A stretch of DNA of 12,450 nucleotides from an uncultured Phycisphaera sp. Its GTDB lineage: Bacteria > Planctomycetota > Phycisphaerae > Phycisphaerales > SM1A02. Within the stretch, counting starts at the first letter, position 1. Every line of letters begins with the position of its first letter. The stretch spans positions 1 through 12,450 of the forward strand of contig CALDQF010000298.1 in the NCBI GenBank assembly GCA_937911845.1, written 5' to 3'. The translations under genes and the position numbers were made by a program. Below the pieces are notes generated by a model that saw only the letters and a list, made by a program, of their open reading frames with translations, ran no database searches and was not told the DNA's origin. Below are positions 1 to 5,125 of this stretch, in pieces.

Positions 1-2
1 TT

Positions 3-91
3 AACCAGGGCGTTGTTATTACACTGAACAACACGGTGGTATTGGTGTTGAAAATGAGCGGGCCATTCAACGCACGATTCTGGAAATTGCC
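3..91 (+). other. Probable frame-shifted 5' coding remnant of the following gene
   Basis: Frame 3 from position 3 reads as beta-strand-like protein (NQGVVITLNNTVVLVLK). Frame 2 from about position 53 reads NERAIQRTILEIA and runs straight into the Met at 92. A stop codon (TAA, 2-4) closes frame 2 just upstream. One extra A in the A-run at 51-54 would join the two readings into one polypeptide whose end, MPESSFAFVLQSDLV, resembles the last strand of a bacterial SH3-like domain. I infer a single-base deletion, either a sequencing error, a real mutation or a -1 slip. The alternative is that translation simply starts at 92 and this stretch is non-coding. Confidence 0.4.
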
Positions 92-1144
92 ATGCCAGAA
101 TCCTCATTTGCCTTTGTGCTCCAGTCGGATCTGGTTGAAGCTCCAGCAGAAGCTGTGCAACGGTCGAATAGCCCTCTTTTTCAAGCGCAAACCAGCGAAG
201 AGATCATTGTGGAGTTCCGGAAAAAAGAGGAGGAGCGCCGCCAAGCTGAACTGGAAGAAGAAAGAAGATTGGTTGAGGAAAAAGCTCAACGGGACCGGGA
301 AGAAGAAGAACGTCGACTGGCCCTCGAAGAAGAGCGGCGTCAAGAAGAAGAAAATCGACGCTTGGCTGAAGAGTTGAAGATAAAAGAACAACAAGAGTTG
401 GATCGTCAAAAAGAACTTCTTCAAATGGAGGAAGAGCGCCGACAATTGAAAGAGCAGCAGGGTGACCAAACCGAAGTCAAAGACGCCCCGAGTGCTTCAA
501 CTCCTTCTGGAGAAGAGGAGGTTGAGGCACCTCAGGGAGAATCGGGTTCGGGCGAGGAGAAAAAGGTGTGGGATGGTGTCCCGGTTACTCTTCCTGAGGC
601 CTGGTTGGCGTTGGAATCGGCGTGGAAAGCCATGGTGAAGGGGCCAATTCTTGAAGCAGAGCCCAAACCTTTGCGGGTGGAGTTTGAGTCTCTTGCAAAC
701 CAGACCGACAATGAGGTTATTTCAAGCCAAGCCAAAAGGTTGGTTGAGGCCATCGATCTCTTCGCGTTGATTCAAACGGAAGAGCAGAAATTTATCGAAC
801 TCCAGGCTCGGCTGGGACAACTGGAGAGTGATGTCGCAGCTCGACAGAAATTGGTTTTGAGTCGCACAGATTTGGATTTCGTAGGTGTCCTGTCGACCTC
901 TAAGGCCTACGACGGGAAACCTGGGGCCAATGGGCAACCTCGGCCCCTTCTCCTTCGCCTGCGGGATCCTGTTTCCCAGAGGACCGTGGTTTATATCAAC
1001 CCCAAAGGCCCCTTGAGTGAGCAACTGTGGCAACTTTCTCGGAACCAAGCCGTGATTGGAATCTCTGGAACTCGGGGAGAAAACCTACTTGGTATCCCGC
1101 AACTCCAAGCGGTCGGCACCCTTGAAGTGTTGGGTGGCAAATAA
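92..1144 (+). CDS. Unknown-function protein with long charged helix (possibly 5'-truncated)
   Basis: The protein is 350 aa from the first in-frame ATG. Residues 1-40 carry no signal peptide and look like the tail of a small beta domain. Residues 42-123 form an unbroken Glu/Arg/Lys/Gln-rich helix with no Pro or Gly, a coiled coil or single alpha-helix. Residues 124-158 are an acidic, Ser/Pro/Gly-rich linker. Residues 160-350 look globular: a helical part to about 255, then a beta-rich part starting LDFVGVLSTSKAYDG and ending GTLEVLGG. That last part resembles a C-terminal domain I remember from planctomycete proteins with SH3-like N-termini. Only a weak GGAA precedes the ATG, and the upstream codons look coding, so the true start probably lies outside the window. 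The gene is followed by tRNA-Ala on the same strand. The function is unknown; a structural or scaffolding role is a guess. Confidence 0.7.
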   Translation: MPESSFAFVLQSDLVEAPAEAVQRSNSPLFQAQTSEEIIVEFRKKEEERRQAELEEERRLVEEKAQRDREEEERRLALEEERRQEEENRRLAEELKIKEQQELDRQKELLQMEEERRQLKEQQGDQTEVKDAPSASTPSGEEEVEAPQGESGSGEEKKVWDGVPVTLPEAWLALESAWKAMVKGPILEAEPKPLRVEFESLANQTDNEVISSQAKRLVEAIDLFALIQTEEQKFIELQARLGQLESDVAARQKLVLSRTDLDFVGVLSTSKAYDGKPGANGQPRPLLLRLRDPVSQRTVVYINPKGPLSEQLWQLSRNQAVIGISGTRGENLLGIPQLQAVGTLEVLGGK

Positions 1145-1172
1145 GGAGCCTTCGTGTTCAGCTTGTGAGTTG

Positions 1173-1178
1173 TACAAT
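1173..1178 (+). promoter_or_regulatory. -10 box for tRNA-Ala
   Basis: TACAAT matches TATAAT at five of six positions. It lies 15 bp before the mature tRNA 5' end, in the 49-bp gap after the preceding stop codon. Initiation would fall near 1185 and leave a short 5' leader for RNase P. No good -35 is visible; TTCGTG at 1151-1156 has the right spacing but matches poorly. Confidence 0.5.
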
Positions 1179-1193
1179 GGCGATTCGACATTT

Positions 1194-1266
1194 GGGGCGT
1201 TAGCTCAATTGGGAGAGCACTGCTTTTGCAAGGCAGGGGTTATGGGTTCGAGTCCCATACGCTCCA
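1194..1266 (+). tRNA. tRNA-Ala (anticodon UGC)
   Basis: This is a complete 73-nt cloverleaf. The acceptor stem is GGGGCGT (1194-1200) paired with ACGCTCC (1259-1265), with one G-U pair, and the discriminator is A1266. The D stem is GCTC/GAGC. The anticodon stem is CTGCT/GGCAG around the loop TTTGCAA, with anticodon TGC at 1227-1229. The T arm is ATGGG-TTCGAGT-CCCAT. The 3' CCA is not encoded (CTT follows), so it must be added by a CCA-adding enzyme. The convergent rsmJ stop codon begins only 2 nt beyond the tRNA. Confidence 0.97.
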
Positions 1267-1268
1267 CT

Positions 1269-2018
1269 TCAGGTGGATTCTTGTTGATTCAACCACACAT
1301 CCCACCGAACCATCTTTGATTCAACTTGATGGTGAGGTGCTTCCTCCAACGCGGGGGAAGCATGTTTTGGTCTTTTGACCACCATCCTTTTTGCGTGCTC
1401 TCGAACCCAAAGAAATAAATCATTTTGGTCCAAATCCTCGCCCGCAATTGTCTGAAGAAGTTGGGCCCGACGGGGTGGTGCTGCTTTTGATTTTTTAGGG
1501 GGGTACATAGGGTCAACATAAACCGCGTCAAATGCCCGAAGAAAAGATGAGCCAACGTCTCTTGCATCCCCAAGTTGCAGGCGAACATTGTCTGAAATGG
1601 CTGTGGAATACAAAGGGTCTAGTGCTGCCCTTCCAAGTGCATCTTGTAAAAGGGCATAGATAATGGGGTGACGCTCACGACATTCAACCTGGTAGCCCAT
1701 TCCAGCCAAGAGGCTGGTGTCGGCACCAAATCCTGAAGTCAAATCAAGAACCCGATCGGATTGACGCCCAACCGCACGTGCCAATGGTTGTTTTCGAGAA
1801 ACATTCCCCGCGCCGGTTCGAATGTCCATGGTTGTGAAATCAACGACGAATGCCGGTTGGTCCCACCGCTTGGGTTCATGAATACCCAACCCATATTCGT
1901 TTAAAACCAAGAGTGCGTCGTGGTTGGGGTCGCCCTCCGCGACACAGTGATCTAAAAAGAGGAGTGATTTGGCATGGTCTAAGTATTGGGCTTCAGGAGG
2001 TGGGAAAACGAAATTCAC
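1269..2018 (-). CDS. rsmJ: 16S rRNA (guanine-1516-N2)-methyltransferase RsmJ
   Basis: RsmJ (YhiQ) transfers a methyl group from SAM to N2 of G1516 in 16S rRNA of the small ribosomal subunit. The 249-aa product matches the length of the E. coli enzyme (250 aa). Family landmarks, compared from memory, are FVVDF (57-61), the SAM-binding motif DLTSGFGAD (92-100), the acidic motif-II region CRERHP (113-118), the catalytic-type VYVDPMYPPKKSKA (167-180) and VVKRP (213-217). I chose the GTG at 2018 because it overlaps the TGA of the upstream methyltransferase gene (GTGA), which suggests translational coupling. In-frame GTGs at 2045 and 2054 would add 9 or 12 residues. No strong Shine-Dalgarno precedes any of them. 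The gene converges on tRNA-Ala. RsmJ is best known from Gammaproteobacteria. Confidence 0.9.
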   Translation of the reverse strand: MNFVFPPPEAQYLDHAKSLLFLDHCVAEGDPNHDALLVLNEYGLGIHEPKRWDQPAFVVDFTTMDIRTGAGNVSRKQPLARAVGRQSDRVLDLTSGFGADTSLLAGMGYQVECRERHPIIYALLQDALGRAALDPLYSTAISDNVRLQLGDARDVGSSFLRAFDAVYVDPMYPPKKSKAAPPRRAQLLQTIAGEDLDQNDLFLWVREHAKRMVVKRPKHASPALEEAPHHQVESKMVRWDVWLNQQEST

Positions 2019-2887
2019 GGTTGGGCCACGAGATAGGCAATCCACCCTTGGCACGCTTCGCCGACCTTGGTTTGTTTGAATTCCCCATCACCCTCTCCCT
2101 CTTCGTCACCCTCCTCAATGGTTCCTTCCCAGTACACATTGACAGTTTGAAATCCAGCTTCAAGCAGCAGTTCTTGAAGTTCAGGGAGTGTCCAAAGTCG
2201 CCACTCGTAGGTGAAAGCTTTGTTTATTTCAGTCCCATCTGGAAATCTAAAGTGGATGTGGTTGACCACATCACCAGTGATGGGGTTGTAATGGTTTTGA
2301 TCCCAAACGTAGACAAAACCATCCAAATCACGTTCTTCTTCTTGTTCTTCAAAACTTTCGCTTCCACCATACGCATCCATAATGAAGATTCCACCGGGAC
2401 GGATATGTTTGCGGGCGGTTGCAAAGTAGTTCTTAAGTTCTGATCTTGTTTTAAACAGGTAATACGAAAAATTGGTCGCCAAAACTGCGTCAACGGGATC
2501 CTTGGTGACCTTCAACACATCACCTTCAAGAAGTTCGACTCGCTTCTGTTCACCCTCATCCAAACGTTCTGCCAAACGGTCACGGCCCCACTTAAGAACT
2601 TCCGTATCAAGATCAACACCAACTGCAGATCGGCTGGGGTCAGACTTGGCCCAAGCTGCTGAAAATTGACCGGTACCGCAAAAATCTTCACGAACATGTC
2701 TGCAATCCCCCTCTCCAAGATCGGAGAAGAATTGTTGGACCAATTCAACCTCGCCTTCAACATTTTGAACTGACAACTCGTACAACTCGTGGCGATCTGC
2801 TGTTTCTGCCGTTCTCCACGATTGGGTGGGATTTGGATTCTTCTTGTTTTTCTTCTTTTCAGAACGTTTTGAGCTACCTGAAGACAT
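2015..2887 (-). CDS. Class I SAM-dependent methyltransferase, CGTG type
   Basis: This 290-aa protein has a Rossmann methyltransferase core. A basic, Lys-rich tail (7-17) leads into ADRHELYELSVQNVEGEVE (30-48). The SAM-binding loop is REDFCGTGQFSAAW (66-79), and VGVDLD (89-94) ends in the acidic residue that would bind the ribose. NFSYYLFKTRSEL and GGIFIMDAYGG follow, then a C-terminal part with YVWDQ, HFRFPDGT and AFTYEWRLWTLPELQELL. I recall this arrangement as a conserved uncharacterised family in planctomycetes and some proteobacteria. The substrate is unknown. The ATG at 2887 is preferred over the longer ORF (to 2974), which would run over the divergent gene. There is no Shine-Dalgarno, but TACACT lies 7 nt upstream. 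It forms an operon with rsmJ (4-bp overlap), so an RNA or ribosomal target is possible but unproven. Confidence 0.87.
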   Translation of the reverse strand: MSSGSSKRSEKKKNKKNPNPTQSWRTAETADRHELYELSVQNVEGEVELVQQFFSDLGEGDCRHVREDFCGTGQFSAAWAKSDPSRSAVGVDLDTEVLKWGRDRLAERLDEGEQKRVELLEGDVLKVTKDPVDAVLATNFSYYLFKTRSELKNYFATARKHIRPGGIFIMDAYGGSESFEEQEEERDLDGFVYVWDQNHYNPITGDVVNHIHFRFPDGTEINKAFTYEWRLWTLPELQELLLEAGFQTVNVYWEGTIEEGDEEGEGDGEFKQTKVGEACQGWIAYLVAQP

Positions 2888-2894
2888 AACAAGA

Positions 2895-2900
2895 AGTGTA
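2895..2900 (-). promoter_or_regulatory. -10-like box for the methyltransferase/rsmJ operon
   Basis: On the minus strand TACACT ends 7 nt before the ATG at 2887. Initiation would then fall at or very close to the start codon, which predicts a leaderless mRNA. No -35 element is recognisable. The box lies 11 bp from a similar box on the other strand. Confidence 0.45.
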
Positions 2901-2911
2901 CCGAGCAAGCC

Positions 2912-2917
2912 TATACT
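2912..2917 (+). promoter_or_regulatory. -10-like box for the polyprenyl synthase gene
   Basis: TATACT matches TATAAT at five of six positions and ends 8 nt before the ATG at 2926. No Shine-Dalgarno lies between, so the transcript may be leaderless. No convincing -35 is seen. Confidence 0.5.
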
Positions 2918-2925
2918 CGATTCCG

Positions 2926-3876
2926 ATGGGATTTTCCGCCAAACCATCTGAAGCCCTCGGCAGACTTGAGCCACTGTTGGATCGCGTGCGTCAGGAAATG
3001 GATCACGCCATCCAATCTGATCAACCTGGACTTCGGGAGTTGATACCTTCGGTGGCTCACTTTCGAGGGAAAATGCTTCGACCTGCCCTCACGTTGACAT
3101 GTGCTGAAGTTTGCGGTGCCGATCCAGAATCTGATGCGGCTCGGGTGTTGTCGGCAACAGTTGAGTTGATTCATATCTCAACCTTGGTGCATGATGATGT
3201 CCTTGATGAGGCAGACTTAAGGCGCAATACTCCAACCATTAACACGTTGCAAGGCAATGAAGCTGCTGTCATTTTAGGTGATTGGTTGATTGCCAGTTCT
3301 TTTCGATTGATTGCTTCGTTGGGTCGACCTGATTTTGATTTGGCTTTGGGTGAAGCAACCCGCCAGGTTTGTGCTGGAGAAATTCACCAGCTCGTGAAGA
3401 GGGGCGATGATGATTTAAGCGTGGAGGAATACCTGGACATCATCTCTGGCAAAACAGGAGCGCTTCTGGTTGCTTGTGCTCAACTCGGGGGGAGCCTTGG
3501 AACAACCGACACTGGTGTGTTGCAGGGTTTGGGAAATTTTGCCAACCACTTGGGTATTGCTTTCCAGATTCGAGATGACATCTTGGATGCCGATTCTTCA
3601 TCTGAAAATATTGGGAAATCTGCTGGTAGGGATGCGGCTTTGGGCAAACTCACCTTGCCTGGAATCTTGGCCCGAGACGTCTCGGGGAGCGAGCTCCCTT
3701 TGGGTGATGAAAAGAGGCGAGTGTTCATCATCCAGAATAATGGGTTCCAAAGGGCCCATGAGTTCGCATGTGACCACGTGGCCAAAGCAATACGGGCTCT
3801 TGATGTTTTGGAAGATCACCCAGCACGAGATTGTCTGATTCAATTTGCGAATCAATCGGTTCTCCGAAAGTCCTGA
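2926..3876 (+). CDS. ispB: Trans-polyprenyl diphosphate synthase
   Basis: The 316-aa all-helical prenyltransferase adds isopentenyl diphosphate units to an allylic primer, making the long side chain of respiratory quinones. Visible family motifs are GKMLRP (48-53), the first aspartate-rich motif HDDVLD (89-94) followed by EADLRRNTPTIN, the conserved GD of ILGDW, and the second aspartate-rich motif IRDDILD (215-221) followed by GKLTLP (240-245). The residues before the first motif (LIHISTLV) fit a long-chain rather than a geranylgeranyl or farnesyl enzyme, but exact product length cannot be read from sequence, so the symbol marks the nearest family. The ATG at 2926 is preferred to a GTG at 2896. 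The gene is divergent from the methyltransferase operon, with 38 bp between starts. The RNase Z gene follows after 68 bp. Confidence 0.92.
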   Translation: MGFSAKPSEALGRLEPLLDRVRQEMDHAIQSDQPGLRELIPSVAHFRGKMLRPALTLTCAEVCGADPESDAARVLSATVELIHISTLVHDDVLDEADLRRNTPTINTLQGNEAAVILGDWLIASSFRLIASLGRPDFDLALGEATRQVCAGEIHQLVKRGDDDLSVEEYLDIISGKTGALLVACAQLGGSLGTTDTGVLQGLGNFANHLGIAFQIRDDILDADSSSENIGKSAGRDAALGKLTLPGILARDVSGSELPLGDEKRRVFIIQNNGFQRAHEFACDHVAKAIRALDVLEDHPARDCLIQFANQSVLRKS

Positions 3877-3882
3877 TTTGGT

Positions 3883-3888
3883 TATGAT
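3883..3888 (+). promoter_or_regulatory. Possible -10 box upstream of the RNase Z gene
   Basis: TATGAT matches TATAAT at five of six positions. It lies 6 bp after the polyprenyl synthase stop and 56 bp before the RNase Z start. The expected -35 (TTCTCC, 3860-3865) is poor. The gene may instead be co-transcribed with the synthase. Confidence 0.25.
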
Positions 3889-3944
3889 TTTGCTCTGATT
3901 TCTTGTGCCCTTCGAGGTTGACGCCCCGAACTGGGAGATTCCAA

Positions 3945-4856
3945 ATGCTGCCAAAGCCTCCGCCTCGTGGTCCGCGGACCGGATTTATCTATGAACCCCC
4001 TTACCGAATCCAAGGGGAATCCGTTGCCGGTGAACACACGGTGATCCAGGTTCCTGAACTTGGGTTGAACTTTGACATGGGGAATTGTCCCCGGTGGGCT
4101 CTGGCTGCTGGGGTGACGGCGATCTCACACGGTCATATGGACCATATTGGTGGTCTTCCGTACTACTTAAGCCAGCGAAATTTTCAGGGTATGGGGGTGG
4201 GAACAGTTGTTTGTCCACCCTCCTTGGTGATTCCCCTCCGAGACATGATGAAGAGTTGGATCGCGCTGGAACGGCAAAGAACACCATTTGAACTTGTGGG
4301 TTTGGCACCCGGTGAAGAGTGGGAATTGAAACCAGATGTATTTTTGAGACCTTTTGAAACCAGTCACACTGTCCCAAGCCAGGGATATTGTGTTGTGGAG
4401 AAGAGAAAGAAACTAAAGCCCGAGTTTCACGGCTTCTCCCAAGAACAGTTGAAAACACTTCGTTCTGGGGGCACCCAAATCACCGACATTCACGAACATA
4501 TTCATGTGGCGTATACAGGTGATACACAACTGTGCCCGGCTTTGATGCATCCTGATGTTTCGATGGCCAAAGTTGTGATCACTGAATGCACATTTTTTGC
4601 CGCAGATGAACGGAAAAGGGCGGGGGCTGGGAAACACCTCCACGTGGAAGATCTTCGCACCCTTCTTTCAACCTGGGAATCAGATTGTGTTGTGGCCATA
4701 CACCTTTCAAGGCGCTCAAATATCCAATTGGCACGTGAAGAGCTGGATCGCATCCCAGAAGGCAGAAAAGTGCACATTCTGATGGATGGACCGCGGAACT
4801 CTGTGAGATATGAACAACAAGTCCACAATGCAGAATCTAGGGAAACAGAGTGTTAA
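3945..4856 (+). CDS. rnz: Ribonuclease Z (tRNase Z), short plant/cyanobacterial-like type
   Basis: This 303-aa metallo-beta-lactamase-fold enzyme probably cuts the 3' trailer from tRNA precursors. That would suit tRNAs without an encoded CCA, like the tRNA-Ala in this window. Metal and catalytic landmarks are HGHMDH (62-67, followed by IGGLPYY), H141 in ETSHTVPSQGY, D193 in TGDT, the histidines of KHLHVED (231 and 233) and H253 in IHLSRR. The stretch from RPFETSHTVPSQGY through RKKLKPEF to TQITD and AYTGDT closely follows, from memory, the short tRNase Z of plants and cyanobacteria. The ATG at 3945 is chosen because GGAG (3934-3937) sits 7 nt upstream; a TTG at 3903 would add 14 residues. A related hydrolase with another RNA or small-molecule substrate remains possible. 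Confidence 0.85.
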   Translation: MLPKPPPRGPRTGFIYEPPYRIQGESVAGEHTVIQVPELGLNFDMGNCPRWALAAGVTAISHGHMDHIGGLPYYLSQRNFQGMGVGTVVCPPSLVIPLRDMMKSWIALERQRTPFELVGLAPGEEWELKPDVFLRPFETSHTVPSQGYCVVEKRKKLKPEFHGFSQEQLKTLRSGGTQITDIHEHIHVAYTGDTQLCPALMHPDVSMAKVVITECTFFAADERKRAGAGKHLHVEDLRTLLSTWESDCVVAIHLSRRSNIQLAREELDRIPEGRKVHILMDGPRNSVRYEQQVHNAESRETEC

Positions 4857-4913
4857 TAAAGGTTTGGGTTTTTCCCTTGCTGATTTGTAAACATCCACAT
4901 ACATTCTCCATTC

Positions 4914-4930
4914 GGTCAATAATATTGTCC
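4914..4930. repeat. AT-rich 17-nt dyad upstream of dnaA
   Basis: CAATA-A-TATTG (4917-4927) is a perfect inverted repeat. It is flanked by GG and CC across a T-T mismatch. This is the first of four dyads between the RNase Z and dnaA genes. It could be a regulator site or an easily melted element. Confidence 0.4.
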
Positions 4931-5003
4931 GTTCTTGCTCCTGAATGACTGGTTCGCTCCCCACTTGAACCACCTCGGGTGCACATTGGATCTTTCCCAG
5001 GGG

Positions 5004-5019
5004 TGGGTGGATCCACCCA
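5004..5019. repeat. Perfect 16-bp palindrome upstream of dnaA
   Basis: TGGGTGGATCCACCCA is identical to its reverse complement over 16 bp. It lies 107 bp before the dnaA start codon. A perfect palindrome without a loop suggests a dimeric DNA-binding protein site more than an RNA hairpin. Confidence 0.55.
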
Positions 5020-5022
5020 ATT

Positions 5023-5043
5023 TCGACTGGTCTCTCCAGTCGA
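5023..5043 (+). repeat. 8-bp stem-loop upstream of dnaA
   Basis: TCGACTGG (5023-5030) and CCAGTCGA (5036-5043) pair perfectly around the loop TCTCT, followed by TTTCTT. As RNA it would be a stable hairpin and could act as a weak terminator or attenuator. It begins 3 bp after the 16-bp palindrome. Confidence 0.5.
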
Positions 5044-5051
5044 TTTCTTAA

Positions 5052-5074
5052 GGGTTGTTTGTTCTGAACAACCC
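5052..5074 (+). repeat. 8-bp stem-loop with nested palindrome upstream of dnaA
   Basis: GGGTTGTT (5052-5059) pairs with AACAACCC (5067-5074) around a 7-nt loop. Inside it, TTGTTC-T-GAACAA (5059-5071) is a separate 13-bp palindrome that uses part of the same 3' arm. The structure ends 51 bp before the dnaA start codon, so it could be an operator or part of the dnaA leader. Confidence 0.5.
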
Positions 5075-5113
5075 CTGGATATCGCATTCTTCTGTGTGAG
5101 GAGTGTTTGGCGT

Positions 5114-5119
5114 AAGGAG
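5114..5119 (+). promoter_or_regulatory. Strong Shine-Dalgarno deciding the dnaA start
   Basis: AAGGAG ends 6 nt before the GTG at 5126, ideal spacing. It fixes the dnaA start there, rather than at the far upstream GTG at 4979, which would add 49 residues lacking DnaA character. Confidence 0.85.
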
Positions 5120-5125
5120 TCAACC

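Noticed and set aside
104..469. Minus-strand ORF rich in Leu, Phe and Ser
   Set aside because: It is the antisense image of the Glu/Arg/Lys helix: GAA/GAG codons read backwards give Phe, Leu and Ser. No ribosome binding site and no family character.
1263..1284. TCCAC-TTCAG-GTGGA hairpin followed by TTCTTGTT as a tRNA terminator
   Set aside because: The stem is only 5 bp, uses the tRNA acceptor strand and has an interrupted T-run. It may be chance.
2888..2974. Extension of the methyltransferase to 2974
   Set aside because: It would overlap the start of the divergent polyprenyl synthase; the ATG at 2887 gives a normal family N-terminus.
5059..5071. TTGTTCTGAACAA as a LexA/SOS box
   Set aside because: It contains GTTC and GAAC but not in the order or spacing of the LexA boxes I know (GAAC-N4-GTTC, CTGT-N8-ACAG or GTTC-N7-GTTC). 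Kept only as an unassigned palindrome.
4979..5125. Upstream extension of dnaA to a GTG at 4979
   Set aside because: The 49 extra residues do not resemble DnaA domain I and would cover all three contiguous inverted repeats. The AAGGAG before the GTG at 5126 marks the start.
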